A stretch of 64,000 nt of DNA. Source: Dromiciops gliroides (taxonomy: Eukaryota; Chordata; Mammalia; Microbiotheria; Microbiotheriidae). Location: contig NC_057863.1 in the NCBI RefSeq assembly GCF_019393635.1, forward strand, positions 623,666,791 to 623,730,790. Direction: 5' to 3'. Both the position numbers and the translations under genes were made by a program. This document shows, one piece after another, positions 10,490-20,854 of this stretch (positions within the stretch are counted from its first letter, which is position 1; the number at the start of each line of letters is the position of its first letter). Under the pieces are notes generated by a model. That model had not been told where the DNA came from, searched no databases, and saw only the letters and a list, made by a program, of their open reading frames with translations.

Positions 10490-10607
10490 CCCAGGTACCG
10501 AGTGCTGGCCAGGTGGTTAGACAATGCACGTGACCTCCCTGGGCTTCTGTCTTCTCTGCAAACTGAGGAGGTTGGATTTGCTGACTTCTGAGGCTCCTAA
10601 CTATTAA
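10490..10607 (+). repeat. MIR/MAR-type SINE relic, 3' half
   Basis: ACCTCCCTGGGCTTCTGTCTTCTCTGCAAACTGAGGAGG, then an end of the GGCTCCTAACTATTAACAG type. Confidence 0.5.
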
Positions 10608-10708
10608 CAGTCTATGATGCAGACCTATCTACTTTGTCACAGGAGATGTTTCGCCTGGAGAAGAGAAGGCTGAGGGTGGGGGCTAGAAAAGACCCCGGAG
10701 ACCTCTTC
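10608..10708. repeat. Donor copy of the 7511-7611 inverted duplicate
   Basis: Its outer sequences read as natural extensions of old SINE text on both sides (AGTCTATGATGC upstream, TTCATTTTACTGAGAAGGAA downstream). This makes it the likely source. Confidence 0.8.
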
Positions 10709-10845
10709 ATTTTACTGAGAAGGAAACCGAGTGACTTGCTCAAGGTCACACAGATAGTATGTATATGTTCATGGTGGTAAGATTTGCACTCTGGTCTTCC
10801 TAAATCCAAATGCATCCCTCTGTCTTCTAGATGTCCCCTTCCAAG
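10709..10845 (-). repeat. MIR-type relic
   Basis: ATTTTACTGAGAAGGAAACCGAGTGACTTGCTCAAGGTCACACAG is the antisense MIR core. Confidence 0.65.
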
Positions 10846-10849
10846 GTCA

Positions 10850-11110
10850 GTCAACAGTCAAGATTTATTAAGTGCTTATTGCGTGCCAAGGCACTGTGCC
10901 AAGAGCTGGAAATACAAATACAAGGAGAAAGATAGTCTGTGCCCTCAGGAGTTTATATTCCAATGGAAGAAAATAACACCTAAGAAGGGAGCAGAAAAGG
11001 AGGGACCTGGGCACACTCCCTCCACAGAGGTTCTGGGAGGTGCTATTCAACCTGGGGAAAGGCTATATAAAAGGGAAAGCCACTTCCAACTTGTGGATTT
11101 TGATTCCCAC
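10850..11110 (+). repeat. Dispersed repeat unit
   Basis: TTATTAAGTGCTTATTGCGTGCCAAGGCAC, then GTGCCCTCAGGAGTTTATATTCCAATGG. Confidence 0.6.
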
Positions 11111-11119
11111 CTGAGCTAG

Positions 11120-11265
11120 AAGGGAGTTTAGGAGACACCCTCTCACTTTACAAAAGTGTAAGGCCAGAAGGGGAAGAGACTTGTCCAAGGTCATACAGCT
11201 GGCCAGTGCCATAGCTGGAATTAGACCCCAGGTCTGCTGGCAACCAACCCAGTGCTCTCTCATCT
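11120..11265 (-). repeat. MIR-type relic
   Basis: Antisense core GAGACTTGTCCAAGGTCATACAGCTGG, then GGAATTAGACCCCAGGTC. Confidence 0.6.
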
Positions 11266-11269
11266 GCAT

Positions 11270-11985
11270 CTATACCCTGGCTTTGCGGGGATGTCAGAGT
11301 TGCAGTTGGTGATCAGGGTGGGGAGAGAAAAATACACAGGATGGGAGTCCTTCAGCCCTTGGGGGCAGCCAGGGCCACACTACACCACAGAGAAAGCTCT
11401 GCTGAGAAGGAAGAGCTGGCAAGAGGCTCTGGGAGGCAGGTGCTCTGATTTTACGGCTGGCTTGGGGTTTAATAGCCCATCCATTCCCATGATACTATGG
11501 CCAGTTAAGTGCCTTCTAGGAAAACACAGCAGGTAGAAAGGAGGGGATTTCAGCTAGAAATCGGCAGGACACTGACATGGACCGAGTGGAGAGGGGTGGC
11601 ACTTGGGGGTAAGAGGATTTTTCAGATGATACTCCATGGGTGGCCACCTACTTTGTTAACATATAAGGCCACAGGCTGGATGCCCAAATACCAGAGGGAG
11701 TAAGGTTCTCACTCCCAGCGAGTGCCAAGCATGGGCACCCCAGGCAGCCACTCACTTCCTACACTTAACTTCGGAATACTGCTGAGCATACATCAAGCCC
11801 ACTGTGGGATATGGCAAGCCTACCCAGGCTCCCCTCAGTGGCCAAGAGCCTGGACAGGGAAATCCAAAAGGCAAGCTCTCCATGCGTGCGTTCAGGTCCC
11901 CAGCCCCATATCTGCCTGGCAAGGGTCTGAGTCGGCCTAGTCCCTGCCTGTCCCTCTGGATCTGCAGTCTGTAATTGGAATTCTA
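11270..11985. other. No gene or repeat recognised
   Basis: Single-copy-looking. Several short open frames (11252-11536, 11509-11703, 11722-11940) have no similarity I can name. Confidence 0.4.
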
Positions 11986-12235
11986 AGCAGCACCTGAAGA
12001 CAATTTTATCACACTCTGTATAATGTGTAAATACCATTAAGTTAGACAGATTTTCTCATTAATTCTCAGTCCCAGTGACAGACCAGGAATTAACACAATT
12101 GATTTTCCAGTCCCTACTCATTATCAATCATCCCCCAGAACTTAGTCACATTTCATCTGTTCCACCTGGGCCCCAACATCTATTTGGAGGCTTCAACATA
12201 TATTAAACTAATAAAGAGCAATGGGCAACTGCTTT
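11986..12235. other. Candidate conserved non-coding block
   Basis: Repeat-free and AT-rich with clustered ATTA/TAAT cores (GTAATTGGAATTC, CATTAAGTTAG, TCTCATTAATTC, AACACAATTGAT, ATTATCAATCAT). This is the texture of a developmental enhancer. It is non-coding. Confidence 0.35.
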
Positions 12236-12790
12236 GTCAGCCCCTGGCAACTCCAGTGGGGATGTGCAAAGAAAGAAATCCTGGCCTGAAATGTGATCAA
12301 GAAGATTGCTAGGTGGAAAGCCGTATACAAAGCATTGGGCAAAGGCTTTCACCAATCTTCACCGTTCCCTGCCCAGGACGCTGGGATTACCCAATGTGTG
12401 TTTGAGAAAGGAGTTTGGTCTAACCAACCAGAGGACAGAGCACCAGGCCTTCCTCCAATTAGCATCTGCCTTTCCAATCCTTCCAGCAAAGAGGCAGCAG
12501 TTCTCAAGGAGAGCCTATATCCACTGGGGTGATGGTCCACAAGACCGGGAAAGAGAAGAACTGGACATACAATCCTATCGGCCACAGATCCTTTCTCTGT
12601 GCTGGTGCGAGGGGAAAGGGGAGGCACAGAGTGGGGGATCTTGAAAAATTCTAAAGAATATTCCAGCCTGTTCTCTCTCCAACACTCAGAATGTTTCTGA
12701 GCTATTTCTGCACAAGGTAGGTCAGTGTGTACTCAGGGACTGCTCGCTCATCTCAATATTTAGCCTGAGCAAACAAAATGAGGATAGCAA
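12236..12790. other. No gene recognised
   Basis: Overlapping frames at 12293-12644 on both strands carry no domain. The sequence looks single copy. Confidence 0.35.
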
Positions 12791-12799
12791 GTCCCCTCT

Positions 12800-12865
12800 G
12801 CAAATATATACTTATATATACACATACATACATATATACACATACATATACATGTACATGTGTAG
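12800..12865 (+). repeat. (TATACA)n-type simple repeat
   Basis: Irregular ATATACACATACAT array. Confidence 0.8.
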
Positions 12866-13020
12866 AATATATTACATATGCAAATACAAATTATTTTGGG
12901 GTTATCTACTGTTTTAGATATCTGTCCCACAATCTCTCTCATTAACACAGATAATGCTGGATTAATTATTAGAGGCAATCATAAGGCATGGCTTATATGT
13001 CAATATAATGTTACAGGATG

Positions 13021-13069
13021 GTGAATGAATGAATGAATGAATGAATGAATGAATGAATGAATGAATGAA
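13021..13069 (+). repeat. (TGAA)n microsatellite
   Basis: About 12 TGAA/GAAT units. Confidence 0.95.
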
Positions 13070-13139
13070 AAAGCAGCTATGTGCCAAGCTTTGTGCTAGA
13101 CTCAGGATACAGAATTTTTTTTAAATATTTTTTAAAAAT

Positions 13140-13210
13140 CTTCTTGCAGGGCAATGAGGGTTAAGTGACTTGTCTGGGGTCACACAGTGCCCAGAGTCAC
13201 ACAGCTAGGA
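13140..13210 (-). repeat. WSINE1-like SINE, truncated
   Basis: Only the T-run and the GTTAAGTGACTTG...CACACAGCTAGG core remain, with a short internal duplication of GTCACACAG. Confidence 0.65.
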
Positions 13211-13212
13211 AA

Positions 13213-13545
13213 TTATTTTTTTTTCCATAACTCATGTATAACTTATTTTGAATTGCTTGAGTTCTTGTGGGTGGGGGATAAGAATGGAGGGGGCGGGGGC
13301 AGCTAGGTGGCTCCTAAGCACCTGCCCTGGATTCAGGAGTACCTGAGTTCAAATCCAACCTCAGACACTTGACACTTACTAGCTGTGTGACCCTGGGCAA
13401 GTCACTTAACCCCCATTGCCCCGCAAAAAAAAAAAAAAAGAATAGAGGGGGGAAGAGAAATTGGAACACAAAGTTTTTAAAAAATTGATGTTAAAATTTT
13501 GTTTTTACATATATTTTGGAAAATAAAATTCTATTAAAAAAAAAA
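13213..13545 (+). repeat. Marsupial L1 3' end, split by a SINE
   Basis: Contains GAAATTGGAACACAAAGTTTTTAAAAAATTG and ends with TATTTTGGAAAATAAAATTC plus an A-run, which is how L1 3' UTRs end in marsupials. It is a 3' fragment only, with no ORF. Confidence 0.65.
13293..13438 (+). repeat. WSINE1-like SINE within the L1 3' end
   Basis: Flanked by an AGAATGGAGGGG/AGAATAGAGGGG duplication (13281 and 13439). Confidence 0.85.
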
Positions 13546-13561
13546 GGCAAACAGCACCTTG

Positions 13562-13613
13562 GAGGCAGCTAGGTGGCGCAGTGGATAAAGCACTGGCCCT
13601 GGATTCAGGAGGA
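13562..13613 (+). repeat. WSINE1-like SINE, 5' third, split by an LTR
   Basis: Stops at ATTCAGGAGGA. The rest of the element is at 14309-14428. Confidence 0.85.
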
Positions 13614-14308
13614 TGTGATGTTTAAAATCTAGATTATGTGATCGCTTTAAATTAGAAGCTTCAGCACCAGTCTTTGGGCATTAAACATTTATTAAAGCAT
13701 ACAGGTATTAACATGGAGTTCATAAAGTTAAGAAAAGGTCTATCTGGGGGCGGCTAGGTGGCGCAGTGGATAAAGCACTGGCCCTGGATTCAGAAGTACC
13801 TGAGTTCAAATCCGGCCTCAGACACTTGACACTTATAGCTGTGTGACCCTGGGCAAGTCACTTAACTCTCACTGCCCCAGAAAAAGTCACATTGCCCTGC
13901 AAAAAAAAAAAAAGGAAAGGAAAGAAAAGGTCTATCTAGCCTAGAATTCCAGCCTGGTCGGGTTCTTCCTCAAGTCCTCCTCCAGGAGCCTGCTTTAATC
14001 AGGAACTCTCCAGCAAGCTGATTGTGGAAGCTTTTTATAGGTCTAGAACAGAGGTGGTCCTTACACACTGCTTCAAGCTGATTGGTTGGCATCATCCAAA
14101 TCCATTGGTTTTGAAGGTGTTCTCAAGTTGAGTTCACAGTCTAGCTTCTGAGAACAATACCTTCTTAAGGGATAGCCAGGTGTGATTACAATCTAGTTAA
14201 CTTGAAGTAGGCTAATCAGCAGTCAATCACTCTCACTTGATTCAATCAGTCTAGATTAATCTCCAGGTAGGTCTTTGAGTATCTGCCAAATTCAATTATT
14301 TCATCACA
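13614..14308 (-). mobile_element. Solo LTR, family D, inserted in a WSINE1
   Basis: Terminal inverted motif TGTGATG...CATCACA and 4-bp target duplication AGGA (13610-13613 and 14309-14312). Read on the minus strand, a CTATAAAAAGC TATA box (plus-strand position about 14031) precedes an AATAAAT poly(A) signal (about 13689). A later WSINE1 (13746-13922) sits inside, so the net LTR is about 515 bp. Solo LTR with no internal genes. It is younger than the SINE it splits. Confidence 0.82.
13746..13922 (+). repeat. WSINE1-like SINE inside the LTR
   Basis: Exact 15-bp duplication AGAAAAGGTCTATCT (13731-13745 and 13923-13937). The end has a short repeat of the CACTGCCCCAGAAAAA/CATTGCCCTGCAAAAA type. 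Confidence 0.9.
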
Positions 14309-14428
14309 AGGAACTGAATTCAAATCTGACTTCAGACACTTAACACTCACTAGCTGTGTGACCCTGGGCAAGTTACTTAACCCTCACTGCCCCAGAAAAA
14401 CAAAACAAAACAAAACAAAACAAAACCC
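14309..14428 (+). repeat. WSINE1-like SINE, 3' two thirds of the split copy
   Basis: Resumes at AGGAACTGAATTC and ends in an (AAAAC)n tail. Confidence 0.85.
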
Positions 14429-14587
<159 letters not shown>

Positions 14588-14837
14588 CAGAGGCTCGGGA
14601 GGGGTGGTTTTGGTCAGGTGTTACAAGGATGCTAAGTGGACCATGAGGGGAGTAGATGGGTGGTAACACTGATCTGATTATGGTCCCAGGACTAGAAAAG
14701 GGGGGAAAGGGGCAGGGGAGGAAGCATAAAGGGAGTTGGTGAGATGTTAGAGAACAAAGTAAAGCGCAGCTGGGATTGCCCACATTTATAGAGCCATGGG
14801 TCATGTTAATAGGCACTCACCAGTCAGAGGGAACCAC

Positions 14838-15079
14838 TGCAGGTGAATAGAGTGCCAGGCCTGGAGTCAGGAAGACTTATCTTCCTGAGTTCAAATCTGG
14901 CCTCAGATACTTACTCTTTGTGTGACCCTGGGCAAGTCACTCCACCCTGTTTGCCTCAGTTTCCTCATCTGTAAAATGAGCTAGAGAAGGAAATGACAAA
15001 TGACCCCAGAATCTCTGCCAAGAAGACCCCAAATGGGGTCAAGAAGAGTCAGATACAACTAACCACCACCACCAAAAAC
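14838..15079 (+). repeat. MAR1-type SINE with RTE/BovB-like tail
   Basis: Exact 13-bp duplication CAGAGGGAACCAC (14825-14837 and 15080-15092). The tail is CCCAAATGGGGTCAAGAAGAGTCAGATACAACT. Confidence 0.9.
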
Positions 15080-15129
15080 CAGAGGGAACCACAGGGCCAG
15101 TATTTGGGACATCTCAGCAGAAGAGACAT

Positions 15130-15475
15130 CTTGGGGTAGTGGAAAGAGCTCTGAGGTTACGCTTCTGGCTCTACCACACATCACCTGTGTGCCATTAGGC
15201 AAACTGCTTCACTTCTCTTCAGCCTCAAGCTTCCTCCTCTATAAAAAGGGAATGATACTTGAATGACTTAGTTCTGAACTTGGAGTCTAGGGACTTGGGT
15301 TTGAATCTCACCCCAGTTATCACATGACCATAAGCAAATCACTTAAGTCCTGTGAACTTCTGTTTCACCATCTGTAAAATGGGACTAATAGTGCCATGCC
15401 TATCTCAGGACCACTGTAAGGAAAGACTTTGAAAAACTGTAAATCAATATAAACATGAATTATTATCAGTAAAAT
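15130..15475 (+). repeat. Two MIR-type SINEs in tandem
   Basis: Cores CACCTGTGTGCCATTAGGCAAACTGC (about 15185) and TCACATGACCATAAGCAAATCAC (about 15320), each followed by a CTGTAAAATGGGA-type segment. Confidence 0.65.
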
Positions 15476-15499
15476 TAAAACTATATAGATATGGTGAAT

Positions 15500-15780
15500 A
15501 TCTCATCATCATCATGAGGAAACATATGAGCACCTACTGTGTGCTAGGGATTGGGAATACAAGGAGGTGTAAGGCATAGTCCCTGCCCTCATGGGGCTGT
15601 CTGTCCAAAAGGCCCTGTTTGGAAGTGGGCACAGAGTCTATATGAGCTCTCTGTTCAATCCTGAGGATGCACCCTTCTCAGAGACTAAAGCCCTTCCTTG
15701 CTTTTACACTAGCCCTGGGAGTAAGGGAATGAAGGAAAGAGGTAATAATAATAATATAACAACTACTATGTTGTTTTTTG
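15500..15780 (+). repeat. Dispersed repeat unit plus spacer
   Basis: GAGCACCTACTGTGTGCTAGGGATTGGGAATACAAGG and AGTCCCTGCCCTCATGGGGCTG at about 15529-15600. The rest is unassigned. Confidence 0.55.
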
Positions 15781-15784
15781 GGTT

Positions 15785-16045
15785 TGTTCTTTATTTATTT
15801 TAATATAATACCTAATATGTGCCAGGCCCTGTGCCAAGTGCTTTATAATCACTATCTCATTTGTTCTTCCCAAAAACCCTGAGAGGTAAGGGCTGTTACT
15901 ATCCCCATTTTACAGATGAGGAAATTGAAACAAACAGAGATTAAGGGACTTGCCCAGGATTACCTGCCTGAGGCCAGATTTGAACTCAGGTCTTCCTGAT
16001 GCCAGGCCCTGAGCTTTGTACACAGTGGCACCAATAGCTGCTTAG
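15785..16045 (-). repeat. MIR/THER-type SINE, near full length
   Basis: AATATGTGCCAGGCCCTGTGCCAAGTGC, CCCCATTTTACAGATGAGGAAATTG, GGACTTGCCCAGGATTACC and GCCAGATTTGAACTCAGGTC occur in antisense order. Confidence 0.7.
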
Positions 16046-16281
16046 GTAGTAGAAAGACAACTGGCTTTGGAAGCTTGGGATATGCATGTGAATCTCAACT
16101 CCTCCACTATGGGTGAGACCTTGGATAGGTCCCACGCCTGTCCTGGGCTTCACTTTCCACATCTGCAAAATCACAGAATTTCAAAACGATTGGAAGGGAC
16201 CCGAGACCAACACCTCCTCCCCCAAAAAAGAATACCTCACTATGACATCTCCCCCATCCAGCCTCTCTTTGAAGACCTCCA

Positions 16282-16282
<1 letters not shown>

Positions 16283-16321
<39 letters not shown>
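16283..16321 (+). repeat. (TG)n microsatellite
   Basis: About 19 TG units. Confidence 0.95.
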
Positions 16322-16322
<1 letters not shown>

Positions 16323-16504
16323 GGGGAAGGGGGGGTGACCGGGGTCCCACCGCCTCCTGACCAGCTAATTTTTGACCAATTTAACTGTCAGAAAATTTCT
16401 CCCACCATCCAACCTAAATTGGCTCCTCTGCTGCTGCCCCCAAGCTCCTGGTTCTGCCCTCCGGGGCCAGGTAGAATGGGTCTGATCCATTTTCTTTTCT
16501 TTTT

Positions 16505-16643
16505 GGAGGGGGGGCAATGAGAGTTAAGTGACTTGCCCAGGGTCACACAGCTAGTAAGTGTCAAGTGTCTGAGGCCGGATTTGAACTCAGGTCCTCCTGA
16601 ATCCAGGGCCGGTGCTTTATCCATTGAGCCACCTAGCTTCCCC
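16505..16643 (-). repeat. WSINE1-like SINE
   Basis: Exact 13-bp duplication CTGATCCATTTTC (16492-16504 and 16644-16656). Confidence 0.92.
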
Positions 16644-16794
16644 CTGATCCATTTTCAACACAAGAGCCTTGAAGACACTTCAGCAGAGCCCTCCCAACTC
16701 CTCTGAGTCTTCTCCAGGGGAAATGTTTCCAGCCCCTTCAACCAATCATTATGAGAGGAAGTAGATCCAACAACCTCTAAGGTCCCACACACCT

Positions 16795-17150
16795 ATTTGA
16801 GATGCCAGAGAAACAAACATCCTTGCTGTTCCCCACCCCAACTCCCTTCCTTCTCCAAGAAAAAGCTGATCTCACTCCCTATCCCAGAATCTGTCCCAGT
16901 CACCTCATTAACAAGGACTTCAATCACATCTCTTAGACTCAGGGACCATTTCCTCCACAAAGTCTTTCCTGATTCTCTTAATGGTTTCTGCCTCCTCCAG
17001 TTAGTTATCTGGTATTCACATATCTGTGTCCATGGTGGATCCCCTCTGTAGCAAGTAAGCTTCTTGAAGGGGAGAACTGGTTTTTTATTTTGTCCACATT
17101 TCCAGGCACCTTGAGCATAGTAGGTGCTTTAAAAAAAAAGCCCCTGTTGA
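16795..17150 (+). repeat. L2 LINE 3' fragment
   Basis: CTCCACAAAGTCTTTCCTGATTC, GTAAGCTTCTTGAAGGGGAGAACTGG and CACCTTGAGCATAGTAGGTGC appear in L2 order. Confidence 0.7.
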
Positions 17151-17398
17151 ATTTATTTACATGCTGCAGGTGCTGAGACAAATGGGAAATAGGAAAGAAT
17201 GGAATGGGTGGCATGGCATTCTGGGGAGGCAGATCAGGAGGCTGGGGCCACGGGGAGAAGGAGGGTGGGGAGACACCTCCTCAGTGGAGATGGAGACAGA
17301 GGGGACCACCAGCTGGAAGAGCAAACTTCATCCAATTCTTCCATACTCAGGAAGTAGGTTTCCAACGAGAATTATCACCAGATGAAGACAATAGTCTT

Positions 17399-17547
17399 TT
17401 TTTTTTTTTTTTAGTGAGGCAATGGGGGTTAAGTGACTTGCCCAGGGTCACACAGCTAGTAAGTGTCAAGTGTCTGAGGCCGGATTTGAACGCAGGTACT
17501 CCTGAATCCAGGGCCGGTGCTTTATCCACTGCGCCACCTAGCCGCCC
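17399..17547 (-). repeat. WSINE1-like SINE
   Basis: Duplication of the AAGACAATAGTCTT/AAGACAACAGTCTT type on the two sides. Confidence 0.88.
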
Positions 17548-17559
17548 AAGACAACAGTC

Positions 17560-17905
17560 TTTACGGGAGTCATTTAAGATGAATTCTAAGCTGTCTTCTT
17601 AAGTGACTTTTCCAAAGTTCCAGTGTATGGAGGGAAGATGAGCTCCAAATATTAAGCACTAGGAGGTGAGTGGTGAAGAATGTGTGCCCTATGGCTGGCC
17701 ACCTCCCCAATTCATTAGCTCCTTAATCTTCATGGGGGCCCAGGACCCCCCGGGACACATTGCCCTCTCTAACCCACTTCCTCTCTCCCATGCAGGAAAG
17801 GGCTCCTATCAAGTGCACTTAGGAGGCAGCCAGCTAATTGAAAATTGGTTTTCTCTGCCCAGGGAAGCCTCAGCTTAGGAGAGGAAATGGCATCAAGAGG
17901 GACCA
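17560..17905. other. No gene recognised
   Basis: Spacer between SINEs. A short frame at 17666-17878 shows no similarity. Confidence 0.35.
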
Positions 17906-17909
17906 TCAG

Positions 17910-18054
17910 GGGGCAGCTAGGTGGCTTGGTGGATAGAGCACCGGCCCTGGAGTCAGGAGGACCTGAGTTCAAATCCGGCCTCAGACACTTAATACTTACT
18001 AGCTGTGTGACCCTGGGCAAGAGAAACCCTAATTGCCTCACTTAAAAAAAAAAA
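17910..18054 (+). repeat. WSINE1-like SINE
   Basis: Duplication AGAGGGACCATCAG/AGAGAGACCACCAG. The GTCACTTAACC stretch is partly deleted. Confidence 0.85.
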
Positions 18055-18059
18055 GAGAG

Positions 18060-18790
18060 AGACCACCAGTTGAAGACTTGGCAAGGCAAACCCTGTGTGC
18101 CATGTGCATGGGATGTTGGCACCCCTGCTTTGTGTGGGACCAGGATGGGGACATGGCACAAAGTGGAAGGCAACTTTAGGGCTCCCTTGCAGCACTACCC
18201 CACCCCTACCCCCCCATTCAGAGGGGGGCAGCCAGTGACCTCTCCTAGTGACATTTCTAGAGGGAACAACAGGGCAGCAACATCCCTGAGGACAGTGACA
18301 CGTTTTGCACATAAGGCAGGTAGCAAGGTGACCTGGGGAGGCATCAATCACCCTCAGACCGACCAGATGTGGCCCTGCAGCTAGAGAAGTTTCTCTCCCA
18401 GATTATTTTAGGAATCATTGTCTCCTCGCTTGTTTGCATTTATTTTCACCCAGGGAGCCATCGCTGGCAGTTTCTAGAATTAGCCCATCCTCCCTGCTTT
18501 CTCCTTTCTTATCTTCTTCATGGGTCCCAGGAGCTAGCTTCTCAGGGCATCCTAAGCCGTGCCATCTCTGATTCCGGGGGGAATTCTTCTCCTGTCTTCC
18601 CCGTGACCTACCAGCCTGGGCCTTTGCCCCTCTTCTCTTGGCTGAAAACAAGGGAAGCTGTACTGCCCTCACATTGCTGGGCAGCCACTCTGTCTGCCCC
18701 AAGGAGAAAGGAAGGGAAAGCTGCTATGGGAAAGACTGGGCCAGACAGCTGTGAGATTGGGCTCCACTTGCTATGCAAGCGCCACTCGGG
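18060..18790. other. No gene recognised
   Basis: Single-copy-looking, GC-moderate. Frames at 18070-18384, 18369-18797 and their antisense shadows show no domain or similarity. Confidence 0.4.
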
Positions 18791-18799
18791 CAGCTAGAA

Positions 18800-18900
18800 C
18801 TCAGCACTGACCAGATCTCAGTCAGGAGAGAGCTGAGTTTGAATCTTTCCTCAGACACTTACCAGCTATGTGATCTTTGGCAAGTCACTTCACAAAGAAA
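18800..18900 (+). repeat. MAR/MIR-type SINE fragment
   Basis: CTGAGTTTGAATCTTTCCTCAGACAC, then GCTATGTGATCTTTGGCAAGTCAC. Confidence 0.6.
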
Positions 18901-18967
18901 AGGAAAGGAAGATGAGGGAAAACTGCCCACTTTCTCCCTCCCTCCCTCCTTCCTTCCTTCCTTCCAG

Positions 18968-19435
18968 TGAGAAATGGGTAGTTGTCTCCTCTCAATGTGG
19001 ATATAACAGTCAGTCATACTCCCCTGACCTGTTTGTAGGACAAAGGTCTCAGATCCCCTCCTCCCCCTCAGGTTAGCAAGGTCACATGGTTCAAGGAGCC
19101 CTGGTCTCAATTAGGTCCTCTCCAGAGTTCTGTCCATATAAGGAAGTATAAGGTCCACTCCTGAGTTATGCCCATACAAGGAAGAGGGGTGGGAATACTG
19201 CGTTCTGATCAGCTAGTTTTTCCGCGTAGATTGTAACCCCGACCAGTGATGAAAAAGGGGAAGGTCCATTCGCCTTAGGGACTAGGGTATAAAAGAGGGC
19301 CTGTGAGCCCCCTTTCAGGGCACCCACTAACTGCACACTAGGGTGCCTCCTGCTCATGAGAAGAAAATAAAGCCTTTGTCACCTCGATGCTGAGTTCCTG
19401 AGAATTGAGAAGAGGATGAATATTTCCCTCACCCA
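18968..19435 (+). mobile_element. Solo LTR, family F
   Basis: About 468 bp, starting TGAGAAATGGG and ending CTCACCCA. A GGGTATAAAAGAG TATA box lies at about 19286 and a poly(A) signal AAAATAAAGCC at about 19365, a spacing of about 80 bp that is typical of gamma-like LTRs. It lies between two CTTCC-rich tracts, so the target was a pyrimidine microsatellite and its duplication cannot be read cleanly. Solo LTR with no internal genes. Confidence 0.65.
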
Positions 19436-19517
19436 CCCTTCCTTCCTTCCTTCCTTCCTTCCTTCCTTCCTTCCTTCCTTCTTCCCTCCTTCCTTCCTTC
19501 TTTCCTTCCCTCCTTCA
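19436..19517 (+). repeat. (TTCC)n microsatellite
   Basis: About 18 TTCC units with a few interruptions. Confidence 0.95.
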
Positions 19518-20104
19518 AGCAATCAATACACTTCCTTTATGTGTACTAGGCACTCTGTCAAGTGCTAGAGATTAAAAACAATAGTGAAATGGGGGCAGCT
19601 AGGTGGCACAGTGGATAGAGCACCAGCCCTGGAGTCAGGAGTACCTGAGTTCAAATCCGGCCTCAGACACTTAACACTTGCTAGCTGTGTGACCCTGGGC
19701 AAGTCACTTAACCCCAATTGCCTCACTAAAAAAAAAAAAAACCACACACACACACAAAATAAATAAAATAAAAACAATAGTGAAATGGTCCCTGTCCCTA
19801 CCTTCAGAAAGCTTACAGTCTAGCCAAGGAGACAACACAGAATCCACTTCCCTTTGTATCTGCCTTTCCAGTCCCCAAATGTCCCCTATAGACCATTCTA
19901 TTACTCCCATCTTCCTCCCCATTTGTATGGCAATGTTGGGTTCCTGCAGCTATTTGGAATGATGAAGGGCTGGAAAACCAGGCCAGTGTGAGTAGAAGGA
20001 ATTGGGCGTGTTTAAACTTAGAAAGGAGATTTGAGGCATATATCTGTATACAGATACATAGATACATCAACATATACATGTATATGTTTATATCTAGATA
20101 AAAC
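19518..20104 (+). repeat. Dispersed repeat unit, split by a SINE
   Basis: AGGCACTCTGTCAAGTGCTAGAGATTA is upstream of the SINE. AATGGTCCCTGTCCCTACCTTCAGAAAGCTTACAGTC is downstream. The segment ends in a TATATG-rich stretch. Confidence 0.55.
19592..19768 (+). repeat. WSINE1-like SINE
   Basis: Long duplication TAAAAACAATAGTGAAATGG on both sides. The tail contains a CACACACACA run. Confidence 0.92.
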
Positions 20105-20750
20105 CATTACAGGAGAATTATCGCCTCTCTGAGTTTAGGCGGTAGGTAACTGTTGCCAAATGTAGATTTATTCTAACAAACATGGAAATTATGGAGGTAA
20201 AAACCTAAGTTTTATTATTATGCTCATGCATAGGTTCAGGCCTCAGAGAAAACCTGATCCGGAAGATTCTGACAAGGCTTCTTATAGGCAAAATTACACC
20301 AGCATGACAGAAAAATCGTTCTTTTACATACCGCAATCCTGTGTATTCCTCTTAGGCCATAAAAGTTAAAGAGAAGACAGATCCATAATCCTATACTTAA
20401 TTCAGTGTTATAAAAGTGGAACAAACTTACTTAAACAGAATCATAATCTCACACACCCCCTATGGAAATAAGCCTCATCAAACAAACTCTGTTAGGTAAA
20501 CTAAATCGAGTTATAAATTAGAGGATTTACAGACTGATTGAGATGTTGGATTTACGTGTCACCTAGGAGTCAGGGACAGCTGAGATTCTCCCCCAGGCTT
20601 CTAATCTAAGGCTTTTAAGTAAATTTTTACATTCCAGGGACAAATTTTGGTTAGGTGAAGTTAATATTAAGACAAGCTTTTAGTCAGCCAAAATCTGCAG
20701 GAGGAATGGCCCTGAGACCTGAATAATAAAAGGAAATTAAAATTCCCATA
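20105..20750 (-). mobile_element. Element E, LTR-like, unclassified
   Basis: A 645-bp AT-rich block interrupting the dispersed unit (which resumes at GGGGAAAGGCACTAGC). On the minus strand it has a CTATAAGAAGCC box (about 20278) followed by AATAAAAC (about 20207), as an LTR would. No target duplication and no second copy were seen in the window. Confidence 0.35.
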
Positions 20751-20854
20751 ATATGTAAAAAGTGATTTTAGGGGAAAGGCACTAGCTGGAGGGTTGGGAG
20801 GAGGGTGACAAAAGATTTCATTTAGAAGGTGGCATTTGAATTAAGACCTGAAAG

